Positions 9,741 to 17,316 of a stretch of 57,500 nt of DNA are shown here, in pieces. Made by a program: the position numbers and the translations under genes. How positions within the stretch are numbered: the stretch's first letter is position 1; every line of letters begins with the position of its first letter. The notes beneath the pieces are model-generated. The model saw only the letters and a list, made by a program, of their open reading frames with translations, did not search any database and was not told the DNA's origin. Location: the NCBI GenBank assembly GCA_016707005.1, contig JADJIQ010000001.1, forward strand, positions 1-57,500. The letters are read 5' to 3'. Source of the stretch: Ignavibacteria bacterium (lineage in GTDB: Bacteria > Bacteroidota > Ignavibacteria > Kapaibacteriales > Kapaibacteriaceae).

Positions 9741-9792
9741 TCGGCTTGATAAGCGCCTTTTTCAAGCGCCTTCTTTAAGCCAGACTTTCTAC

Positions 9793-9835
9793 AATGGTAG
9801 TGCTACGGGTGACCGTGGTGCTACCATTTTTTTTT
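9793..9835 (+). terminator. Rho-independent terminator of rpsD
   Basis: AATGGTAG (9793-9800) pairs with CTACCATT (9821-9828), with further pairing inside, followed by a run of nine T. Confidence 0.9.
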
Positions 9836-9840
9836 GGCCG

Positions 9841-9925
9841 ACAGGTGCCACACCTAAACAGGTCACCTAAACAGGTCACCTAAACAGGTCACCTACACAG
9901 GTCGCCTACACAGGTCGCATTACAG
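9841..9925. repeat. Tandem array, unit of 13 bp (AAACAGGTCACCT)
   Basis: About five copies of AAACAGGTCACCT, drifting to ACACAGGTCGCCT, lie just before the ROK kinase. Each unit contains the near-palindrome AGGTnACCT. Confidence 0.85.
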
Positions 9926-9943
9926 TCATACAGGCTAACTTGC

Positions 9944-10879
9944 ATGATGAACGGAGCAATCGACATCGGCGGAACCAACATCAAATATGGTGTTGTGTCC
10001 CATGATGGATCGGTCTTGTGGGACCAGTCCAAGCCAACGTTGGCAGCGGAGGGTCGGGATGCGGTAGTGGAACGTATCCGTGGTGTGGTGAAGCAGATCC
10101 TTGAACGGAACCCGGAGGTGGAGTCTATTGGGATCGGCGTTCCGGGCGTGGTAGACCCCGTCACAAAACACGTGCAGGCGCCCCCTAACCTACCGGGGTG
10201 GGATGATGTTGACCTCATACGTGAGATACAGAGATACGGAGATACGGAGATAGAGAGTTACGGAGGTACGGAGATACAGAGATACGCTCCGCTGACGATT
10301 GGTTTGGAGAACGATGCCAATGCGGCGGCTCTCGGTGAGGCAATGATGGGGTCGGGGGTCGGACATCCCGATTTTCTCTACGTGACCCTTGGGACGGGCA
10401 TTGGCGGGGGAGTGATCCTGGGCGGTGAACTTTACCGCGGACCGCACGGCGATGCCGGTGAGGTTGGACATATCATCCTGGACGCATGGGCTAGGGAAGG
10501 GGCGTTGGACCCCCGACCATTCCGCACGGGCGTGATGGAAGAATACGTGGGGATCCAAGGGATCCTGCGCATGGCCAGGGAGCAGGGCGAGGATGTGGAG
10601 AATGTTCGCCGGATCCAGAATGATGCGGTGTTCAAGGAGGCCGGACGTCTCATTGGACTTGGACTGTGCTCAGCCCTGGCTGTCTTGGGATTGCGGGTGG
10701 TGATCCTCGGTGGGGGAGTGGCGCAAGCCCCCTTCATTGTAGAGTCGATCAGGACTACAATGGAACGGTATGCAATACCGACAATAGCTCGCTCGTTGAC
10801 AGTGCTACCTGCACGCTTCGGATCACAGGCCGGACTCATTGGCGCCGCCGCCGTTGGGAGGGCTGCCGTCCGTGGTTGA
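9944..10879 (+). CDS. ROK-family sugar kinase (glucokinase-like)
   Basis: Encodes 311 residues, standard ROK length. The phosphate-binding motif DIGGTNIK is at residues 7-14, GIGVPGVVD at about 63-71, ENDANAAALGE at 122-132 and TLGTGIGGG at 148-156, then GDAGEVGH. These are the ATP and sugar-binding motifs of cytosolic ROK kinases, which phosphorylate glucose, N-acetylglucosamine, N-acetylmannosamine or similar; the substrate cannot be fixed here. After GEVGH the usual zinc cluster (CxCGxxGCxE) is absent. Residues about 94-114 are encoded by an in-frame tandem 9-bp DNA repeat that looks like an insertion in the variable loop before the catalytic END motif. Two ATGs in tandem open the gene. 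Confidence 0.85.
   Translation: MMNGAIDIGGTNIKYGVVSHDGSVLWDQSKPTLAAEGRDAVVERIRGVVKQILERNPEVESIGIGVPGVVDPVTKHVQAPPNLPGWDDVDLIREIQRYGDTEIESYGGTEIQRYAPLTIGLENDANAAALGEAMMGSGVGHPDFLYVTLGTGIGGGVILGGELYRGPHGDAGEVGHIILDAWAREGALDPRPFRTGVMEEYVGIQGILRMAREQGEDVENVRRIQNDAVFKEAGRLIGLGLCSALAVLGLRVVILGGGVAQAPFIVESIRTTMERYAIPTIARSLTVLPARFGSQAGLIGAAAVGRAAVRG
10223..10285 (+). repeat. In-frame 9-bp tandem array (GAGATACGG) inside the ROK gene
   Basis: Seven units of consensus GAGATACGG with drift to GAGTTACGG. Sixty-three bases keep the frame and encode about 21 polar residues. Confidence 0.85.
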
Positions 10880-10884
10880 TGTCG

Positions 10885-10892
10885 TACCTTTG
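10885..10892 (+). promoter_or_regulatory. Bacteroidota-type -7 element (TACCTTTG)
   Basis: A perfect TAnnTTTG sequence lies 31 bases before the glycosyltransferase start. No clear TTTG -33 box was found, so this is tentative. Confidence 0.45.
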
Positions 10893-10923
10893 CAAGATTC
10901 ACACCATCGTATCATCAGGGCAC

Positions 10924-13900
10924 ATGCAGAATTCAAATCGTTCGCTGCACTATGCGTTCGCCTCGATCGCGTTCCTCGTTTCATTGGTCACCTTCCTGCT
11001 CACGGTTCAACCAACCGTCCCGTTCTGGGACTGCGGTGAATTCACAGCAGCTGCCGTTCAGCAGCAGGTACCACACCCACCGGGAGCTCCGCTCTTTCTG
11101 ATGTTGGGCAAACTGTTCCACCTGTTGCCGTTTGGCGACCCGGGGTGGAGAGTGAACCTTGTCTCTGTGTTCTCGAGCTCAGCAACAATTGTGTTGCTCT
11201 ATCTCATCACGGTACGCGTGATCCGCAACTTCTTCACGGAAGATCTTGGGAAGCTCAGCAATGCAATGTTGGTCTACGGTTCTGCCTTTGTTGCAGCAAT
11301 GACGTACACGTTCACCGATACGTTCTGGTTCAACGCTGTTGAATCGGAAGTGTATGCGGCATCATCACTCTTTGTTGCGATCATCGTCCACCTGATGATG
11401 GTATGGAACGAAAAGGCAGACGATCCGGGTCACGAACGCTACCTGCTTCTTATCGCCTACATGATCGGCCTTTCCATTGGCGTACACCTTCTGTCGATCC
11501 TCACGATCTTCTCCCTGGTGCTGATCATCTATCTCCGCAAGTACCAGTCTCAACGAAGACCTTCCTCATGACGCTTGGTATCGGACTGGTGTCGTTCTTC
11601 GTGATCTACACGCTGGTGATCATGAAGCTTCCTGCACTGTTCGCCGGACACTTCCCATTCAAGAACGATGCGGGCGAGTTCCTCTCCGACGGCAGCATTT
11701 GGACGTTTGTTGGCATCGCCCTCCTGGGTGTTGCTGCATATGGCGTGTACTATGGAAAGAAGACCAATCACGGTGTTCTTTCGCTTCTCTCTACGTCCTT
11801 CCTGCTCATCTGCCTTGGATATTCAACGTACGGACACATCCTCGTCCGTGCTAACTCCAACCCGCCGATGAACGAAAACAAGCCCGATGATCTCGGCAAG
11901 CTTGTAAGCTACCTTGGTCGCGAACAATACGGCGAAGCTCCAACATGGCCCCGTCGCTACCAACAAGAACAACGATTCATCAATAACTACTTGAAGTTCG
12001 GTGCATGGGAACGTGCTCCGATGCAGGTTGTGACACGTAAGGATGGAGCTCGCTTCCAACGTCCGGACTTCAGCTCATGGAAGACCAACGGGAAGTCCAA
12101 GTACAACGGTGCAGAGTTCGCCTATCTCTGGGACTATCAGATCGACCACATGTATCTGCGGTATTTCCTCTGGAACTACATGGGTCGGACCAGTGACGTA
12201 CAAGATGCACCCGCCTATAGCCCCCTTACAGATGCAAAGGTGGTTGAGTCCTTCAATCACAAGAACGGCTATGCATCACACTTCCCGATCAACTACTTCG
12301 CACTTCCTCTGATCCTTGGTCTGGTTGGAATGTTCTTCCACTTCCAGCGCGATCGAAAGATGGCATGGGTCTACCTCGTGCTCTTCCTCATGACCGGTGT
12401 GCTCGCTGCTATTCAACAGAATCAGCAGAATCCGCAACCACGTGAGCGCGACTACTTCTATGTGGCCTCGTTCATGATCTATGCGATGTGGGTTGGTCTT
12501 GGTGCCTTCTTCCTCTTGGAAAAGCTCAAGAACAATGTTGCTGCGGTAGGGGGCGGATTGGCTGCCGTATTAGCACTTATCCCCGTCAACATGGCATCGC
12601 AGAATTGGTTCACGCACTCACGTGCAGGGAACACACTTGCGTTTGATTATGCATACAACATCCTGCAGTCGGTGGAGAAGGATGCGATCATCTTCACCAA
12701 CGGCGACAACGACACCTTCCCTGTGTGGTATCTGCAGGACGTTGCTGGTGTACGTCGTGATGTACGTGTGGTGAACCTCTCGCTTGGTCAAACAACATGG
12801 TATGTGGAGCAACTCAAGAACCGCGAACCATTCGGTGCAAAGAAGCTGCCTCTTACGTTCACAGACGAACAACTGCTTGTACCAGAGGATGATCCCAAGG
12901 CATTGTCGTATGACTTTGCTCCGGCACGTGTTGTTGAGATCCCTGTGCAACGTTCCATCCTTGCCAAGTTCACGACGGACTCGGCGATCATCAATGGCGG
13001 CGTGATGCGCTTCACATTCAAGGGTGGTGGCGGACGTCAAGGACAGACAGGACAACCGGAATACTTCATCGGCGTGCAGCACAAACTCGTGCTCGATATC
13101 CTTCAGCAGACCAAGTTCGAACGACCGATCTACTACTCCACGTCTGTTGGTGATCCATCATGGGCCGACGAATACGTTGGTCTCGATAACTATCTCCGTC
13201 TCGAAGGTATGTGCTTCCGTGTCTGCCCTGCTCCACAAGCATCGGCTATCGGTGAAGGTGTGAACGAGGCCATCATGGAGAAGACCCTCATGACGGACAT
13301 GGCCTTTGATGAGGTTCATAACGACCCGAACATCGGTCTCAAGTTCCGCAACCTGAACAACCCGAAGGTGTACTACGATGACGTTCATCGCGGATACATC
13401 CTCAACTACCGCAACATCTTCTACAAGTACGCAACCTATCTTCTGTACGACAAGAAGGACACCGTACGTGCCGGTAAGGTTCTGCAGAAGATGAATCAGA
13501 CATTGTCGCTCGATCTCTTCCCATTGAGCGTAATGTTTGAGTTGCAGCTTGCTCGTTTCTATGAGACATGCGGACTTCAGAAAGAGGCGGACGACATGGC
13601 AATGCGTGCACTTGCCAGTGCCGAAGCCATCATGAAGACGCCATCACTCCGCGCTCAGGAATCCAATATGCCGGAAGATGCCCAGCCGGAACTCATCGCT
13701 GCTGATGCATCGGTCATTGCCGGGAAGTGGGATCTTGCTCTGCGCTACTATCGACAATTGGGTCAAGGCTCAACAGCCGATCCGATCCTGAACTACAAGA
13801 TCGACGAGATCGAGATCATGAAGAAGGAACGTGCAAAGGACTTCGCAGGGGCACTTGCCGTTGCTGAAGGACTGCGCGGGAAGTACTCCATGATGGCGCC

Positions 13901-14006
13901 TGATCGCAGGACACAACAAGCGGCACAGGAGCTTGAGCAGCACATCGTGACCCTTCAGAGAAGGCTTGGACGTGCACCGCAACCAGCCATTTCCATGGTG
14001 CCGTGA
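10924..14006 (+). pseudogene. DUF2723 / GT117 membrane glycosyltransferase (one frame break)
   Basis: Read as two frames joined at about 11548 (..IIYLRKYQ then VSTKTFLMTLGIG..), with one base apparently missing; no slippery heptamer suggests programmed shifting. The restored protein is about 1027 residues. The N-terminus carries several membrane helices and the DUF2723 signature FWDCGEFTAAAVQQQVPHPPG followed by APLFLMLGKLF. The middle keeps more helices and the QQNQQNPQPRERDYFYV and FTNGDNDTFPVWYLQ segments. The soluble C-terminus is helical (TPR-like). The family is related to protein O-mannosyltransferases (TMEM260-like) and acts in the cytoplasmic membrane on exported proteins. The start at MQNSNRSLHY precedes the first helix. 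A rhomboid gene follows with overlapping stop and start. A sequencing error is the likeliest reason for the break. Confidence 0.75.
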
Positions 14007-14671
14007 ACGACCTCTCGTTATCGCCGTTAACACTCACGATCGTGATCGCCACCTCGGCGGTCACGATCGTTGCGTTTCGGAATAGACGACTCTTTCACAT
14101 GCTCATGATGGATGTTGATGCCGTCCTCGGTGAACGGGGCGAATGGTGGCGTATTCTCACCAGCGGATTCGTTCACGCAGACTATCCGCACTTGTTCATG
14201 AACATGTTGTCGCTGTTTCTCTTCGGCACCTGGTTCGAACACGTCGTCACCTCCTGGCGCTTTGGTCTTACCTACGCCCTAGGCATCATCATCGGTTCCT
14301 TTGTCTCGCTCATCGTCCACCGTCACAACCCCAACTATCTCGCCGTGGGTGCATCAGCCGGCGTCTGTGCCATTGTTGGTGCTGCCACTGTTGTCTTCCC
14401 CGATCTGCGCATGATGGTCTTCCCATTGCCGTTCCCCGCACCGGCATGGATCGTGGGAGCGTTGTTCATTGTGTATTCCGTTGTTGGTTCAAAATGGGGT
14501 GGTGACAACATTGGTCACGAAGCCCACCTCGGCGGCACCTTTGCCGGTGTCAGACTCATTGCCGCATTCTATCCCGCACTCGCCCTCGAGCATTGGCCCT
14601 ACATCCTCGTGATGATCGCAGCAGGGGCAGGGGGCTATGTGGTTTCTCGACGTATCAACAGGCACAGGTAG
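14003..14671 (+). CDS. Rhomboid-family intramembrane serine protease
   Basis: Encodes 222 residues with about six membrane helices. It has rhomboid landmarks: EWWRILTSGFVHADYPHLFMN (helix 1 to loop 1), GASAGVCAIVG with the catalytic Ser, and GHEAHLGGTFAGV with the catalytic His. Rhomboids cleave substrates within the membrane; no substrate is indicated. The start is GTG and overlaps the upstream TGA, so the gene is translationally coupled to the DUF2723 gene. The MFS gene follows at once. Confidence 0.85.
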   Translation: MNDLSLSPLTLTIVIATSAVTIVAFRNRRLFHMLMMDVDAVLGERGEWWRILTSGFVHADYPHLFMNMLSLFLFGTWFEHVVTSWRFGLTYALGIIIGSFVSLIVHRHNPNYLAVGASAGVCAIVGAATVVFPDLRMMVFPLPFPAPAWIVGALFIVYSVVGSKWGGDNIGHEAHLGGTFAGVRLIAAFYPALALEHWPYILVMIAAGAGGYVVSRRINRHR

Positions 14672-14672
14672 C

Positions 14673-15887
14673 ATGATCGCCATTGTTGACCTTGTACGTA
14701 ACAAGAGCAACCTCGATCCGTGGCAGCGCAACCTCCTCGTCTTGTGGTTCGCACAGTTCATCGCCATGGTTGGCATGAGTGCATGTATTCCGTTTCTTCC
14801 GCTCTTTGTGCGTGACCTTGGTGTTGCGCAGGAAGACGCTGCGTTGTGGAGTGGGATCATCACCGCAGCCCCCTTCGTAATGTCGAGCCTTCTTACGCCG
14901 CTCTGGGGAAGCCTTGGCGACAAATACGGTCAGAAGAGCATGGTCGTGCGCGGCATCCTTGGTCTTGGAATTGCCATGACCCTGATGGGATTTTCCAACA
15001 GCATCTGGATGCTCCTTGCGCTCCGAATTTTCCAAGGGGCTGCCAGTGGATTTGTGGCTTCCAACAATGCCTTTGTGAGTGTCCAGACGCCCCCTGAAAA
15101 AGTCGGCATTGCCCTTGGGACATTACAGACATCGATCAGTGCCGGAAACATCATGGGTCCACTCGTTGGTGGTGTGATCAGCGATGCCATCGGATTCCGT
15201 CCGGTCTTCTTCTTTGTTGGTGTGATGTGTGCCATCAGCCTTGTGATCCTCATCTACAAACTCCGTGAGGAACGTGTTACCGTTTCGTCGCGTGGTGCGC
15301 GTGTATTGGGCAACGTACGAGTTGCGTGGCGGAGTGCGAACATTCGATCCCTGCTCATCATGGTGATGATGGTGCAGACCGCCATCGTGATGGCAACACC
15401 GATCTTCCCGTATTACCTTGAACAGCTCGGTGCACCCACGTCCATGCTTTCAACGCTTGCAGGTATTGTGGTGAGCATTGTGGGAGTCTGCACCATCATC
15501 AGTGCACCGTGGTGGGGAAGCAGAAGCGACTCCTTTGGATTCCGTCCAACCATGATCATCGCCGGAAGTATCGTTGGCAGTGGGATGTTGTTGCAGGCCA
15601 TCGTCCCATCGTACGAATGGTTATTCCCCGTCCGTACCATGATGGGTCTCGCTGTTGGGGCACTATTGCCCTTGATGTACGGCGAGCTCTCCCGCAATGC
15701 CCCAAGTGGACGTAAAGGCGGCATCATGGGGCTGGCCAGCAGTGCAACGTTGATGGGCAATCTCACCGGCCCCCTCATCTGCAGCGCTATTGCCACCACA
15801 TTACCATTGCGGTGGGTGTTTGTTGCCAGTGCGCTTGTGATGAGTTTTGCCATCATCACAGGTGTTGGCAAAAGCCGCACAGTCTGA
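14673..15887 (+). CDS. MFS transporter (drug/metabolite efflux type)
   Basis: Encodes 404 residues in about twelve hydrophobic helices. The MFS loop 2-3 motif is clear (LTPLWGSLGDKYGQKSMVVRG) and is echoed in the second half (SAPWWGSRSDSFGFRP). This fits the 12-helix DHA1 family, usually proton-coupled exporters. The start at MIAIVDLVRN two bases after the rhomboid stop is preferred over an ATG 36 bases upstream that would overlap that gene. It is last in the DUF2723-rhomboid-MFS run. The substrate is unknown. Confidence 0.85.
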   Translation: MIAIVDLVRNKSNLDPWQRNLLVLWFAQFIAMVGMSACIPFLPLFVRDLGVAQEDAALWSGIITAAPFVMSSLLTPLWGSLGDKYGQKSMVVRGILGLGIAMTLMGFSNSIWMLLALRIFQGAASGFVASNNAFVSVQTPPEKVGIALGTLQTSISAGNIMGPLVGGVISDAIGFRPVFFFVGVMCAISLVILIYKLREERVTVSSRGARVLGNVRVAWRSANIRSLLIMVMMVQTAIVMATPIFPYYLEQLGAPTSMLSTLAGIVVSIVGVCTIISAPWWGSRSDSFGFRPTMIIAGSIVGSGMLLQAIVPSYEWLFPVRTMMGLAVGALLPLMYGELSRNAPSGRKGGIMGLASSATLMGNLTGPLICSAIATTLPLRWVFVASALVMSFAIITGVGKSRTV

Positions 15888-15921
15888 ACTGTGGGCAGAT
15901 AAGACCGTGTTGTAACATCGT

Positions 15922-15929
15922 TATCTTTG
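15922..15929 (+). promoter_or_regulatory. Bacteroidota-type -7 element (TATCTTTG)
   Basis: A perfect TAnnTTTG lies about 80 bases before the CxxCH protein start. No good -33 box was found. Confidence 0.35.
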
Positions 15930-15946
15930 TAGCATTCTTGCACGTA

Positions 15947-15968
15947 ACATCGGGCTAAAGCCCGATGT
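15947..15968. terminator. Perfect hairpin, terminator-like without a T run
   Basis: ACATCGGGCT (15947-15956) and AGCCCGATGT (15959-15968) form a 10-bp stem with a 2-base loop between the MFS gene and the next gene. No T tract follows, so a terminator, a protein-binding palindrome or an mRNA-end stabiliser are all possible. Confidence 0.5.
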
Positions 15969-15970
15969 AA

Positions 15971-16001
15971 GTAACTCCGTATCTCCGTATCTCAGTAACT
16001 A
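15971..16001. repeat. Short tandem array GTAACT/GTATCTCC
   Basis: GTAACTCC GTATCTCC GTATCTCA GTAACT. Its reverse complement matches the 9-bp repeat inside the ROK gene (GAGATACGG). Confidence 0.75.
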
Positions 16002-16010
16002 GAAAAACAC

Positions 16011-16799
16011 ATGATGCGCACTCTCCTCCTTCTCGTCTTGATTCTTCCTGTTGTTGCAGTTGCCGAGCCAAGCGGTCAGGCCGGCCGCACATCCACCACC
16101 ACGGCAGGCTGTGGGGACTGTCACGGCGTTAGCCCAAAGACAGCCACCACCGTCACCCTCGAAGGTGGAGCCCGCATCGTAGAACCCGGTTCCACAACAA
16201 CATTCACGATTATTGTTGCTCATCCCTCCTTCCCAAGTGCTGGCGTAGGGATTGCTGTCCGTACCACTGAGACAGGCACGGTAGCCGCGGGCACACTTGC
16301 TGTCCAGGCTGGATCCGGATTGCGCGTGCGTTCAGGAGAGATCACCCAATCGTCGGCGCGTAGTATGTCAGGTGGGAGCATTCGCTTCACCTTTACCTGG
16401 AAAGCCCCTTCCGCAGAAGGCACGTATTACATGCAGGCCATTGGCAATGCCGTGAATGGTAACGGCAATGATGATGCAAATGATGCATGGAACTGGATGC
16501 AGCCGGTAGCGCTCACCGTCAAGGCCGCAACGAGTGTTGCAGAGGACGAGTTCCGCATTTCCGGTACCTATCCAAACCCTTGCAGACCAAACCAGATCCT
16601 CACGCTTGGTCTGGATGGAAATGGACCGATGACCGTTGTAATTTCGGACGTGTCGGGCAACATCGTCCACCGCGTCACAGCAGAATCCAACGGTACGGGA
16701 CTCCCCATCAGCGTTCCATCGCTCCCCTCCGGCGTCTATGCTGTTGTCGTTACCGACGGACCACGCACCCGCCGCACCTCGATCCTCATTACGGATTAG
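16011..16799 (+). CDS. Secreted CxxCH / choice-of-anchor V-type protein with T9SS sorting domain
   Basis: Encodes 262 residues with signal peptide MMRTLLLLVLILPVVAVAEP. Just after it comes CGDCH (residues about 34-38), a c-type haem motif typical of the Bacteroidota choice-of-anchor V (reelin-like) family. The middle is a beta-sandwich with FTWKAPSAEGTYYMQAIGNA and a NGNGNDD turn, also typical of that family. The last 80 residues form a T9SS sorting domain (TYPNPCRPNQ.., MTVVISDVSGNIV, LPSGVYAVVV, ending ILITD). The protein should be exported by T9SS and attached to or released from the cell surface. Actual haem binding cannot be told from one motif. Two tandem ATGs open the gene. Confidence 0.75.
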   Translation: MMRTLLLLVLILPVVAVAEPSGQAGRTSTTTAGCGDCHGVSPKTATTVTLEGGARIVEPGSTTTFTIIVAHPSFPSAGVGIAVRTTETGTVAAGTLAVQAGSGLRVRSGEITQSSARSMSGGSIRFTFTWKAPSAEGTYYMQAIGNAVNGNGNDDANDAWNWMQPVALTVKAATSVAEDEFRISGTYPNPCRPNQILTLGLDGNGPMTVVISDVSGNIVHRVTAESNGTGLPISVPSLPSGVYAVVVTDGPRTRRTSILITD

Positions 16800-16840
16800 C
16801 ACATTAGCAGATTAGCACATTAGCACATTAGCACATTAGC
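16795..16840. repeat. Tandem 8-bp array ATTAGCAC
   Basis: Six copies of ATTAGCAC start at the stop codon of the preceding gene and end ten bases before tRNA-Pro. Confidence 0.85.
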
Positions 16841-16849
16841 TTGTGAGAA

Positions 16850-16923
16850 CAGCGTATAGCGCAGCCCGGTAGCGCGCCACTTTGGGGTAGTGGAGGTCGT
16901 GGGTTCAAATCCCGCTACGCTGA
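16850..16923 (+). tRNA. tRNA-Pro (anticodon GGG)
   Basis: Cloverleaf: acceptor CAGCGTA/TACGCTG, D-arm GCGC/GCGC, anticodon stem CCACT/AGTGG with loop TTGGGGT giving anticodon GGG, T-arm GTGGG-TTCAAAT-CCCGC. CCA is not encoded. It reads CCC and CCU. Confidence 0.93.
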
Positions 16924-16932
16924 CTAAGAAGT

Positions 16933-17222
16933 AATGACTTCACTCGCTTCGCTCGTAATGACGTAATGACAGAGTGACGTTGTTTTGTCATTACGTCATT
17001 TCGTCATTTCATCATTTCATCTGAGGTCCCTCGCTGCGCTCGGGATGACGCTGCACTGTCTATCGTATTCGTGTTAGAAAGGCGAGCACCATCATGGATG
17101 GTGCTCGCCTTTCTCTTTTGAAAGAGAATGCGATGGTAGCGTCATCCCGAGGAGCGTAGGGGCACGGCATGCCGTGCCCTGAGCGACGAGGGACCTGGTG
17201 CCTGGTGCCACATAGGTGCCGG
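16933..17222. repeat. Composite palindromic element, copy 1
   Basis: Outer arms read TGAGGTCCCTCGCTGCGCTC (about 17022) and the complementary CATCCCGAGGAGCG..GACGAGGGACC (to about 17196). An inner perfect 18-bp hairpin (17076-17093 with 17097-17114) encloses the loop ATG. There are extra small palindromes, including GGCACGGCATGCCGTGCC at about 17161-17178. A (GTAATGAC)n / (GTCATTAC)n stretch sits in the left part (about 16940-17020). It resembles dispersed non-autonomous REP- or MITE-like elements and contains no ORF. A second copy lies 3.66 kb away in the same orientation. Confidence 0.8.
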
Positions 17223-17316
17223 GACCAAATCAGTACAGGGTTGCCAGACATCAAACCGGGGCGTAACTTGTCCGGCCGAATCACAGGATGTCCCAATGTG
17301 ATACCCCTGCCGTGAA

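Noticed and set aside
11540..11571. Programmed ribosomal frameshift in the GT117 gene
   Set aside because: There is no slippery heptamer or following pseudoknot, and the family is not known to use frameshifting.
17076..17114. Toxin-antitoxin operator or riboswitch in the 18-bp hairpin
   Set aside because: The same hairpin occurs within the second repeat copy, so it belongs to the element rather than to a nearby gene.
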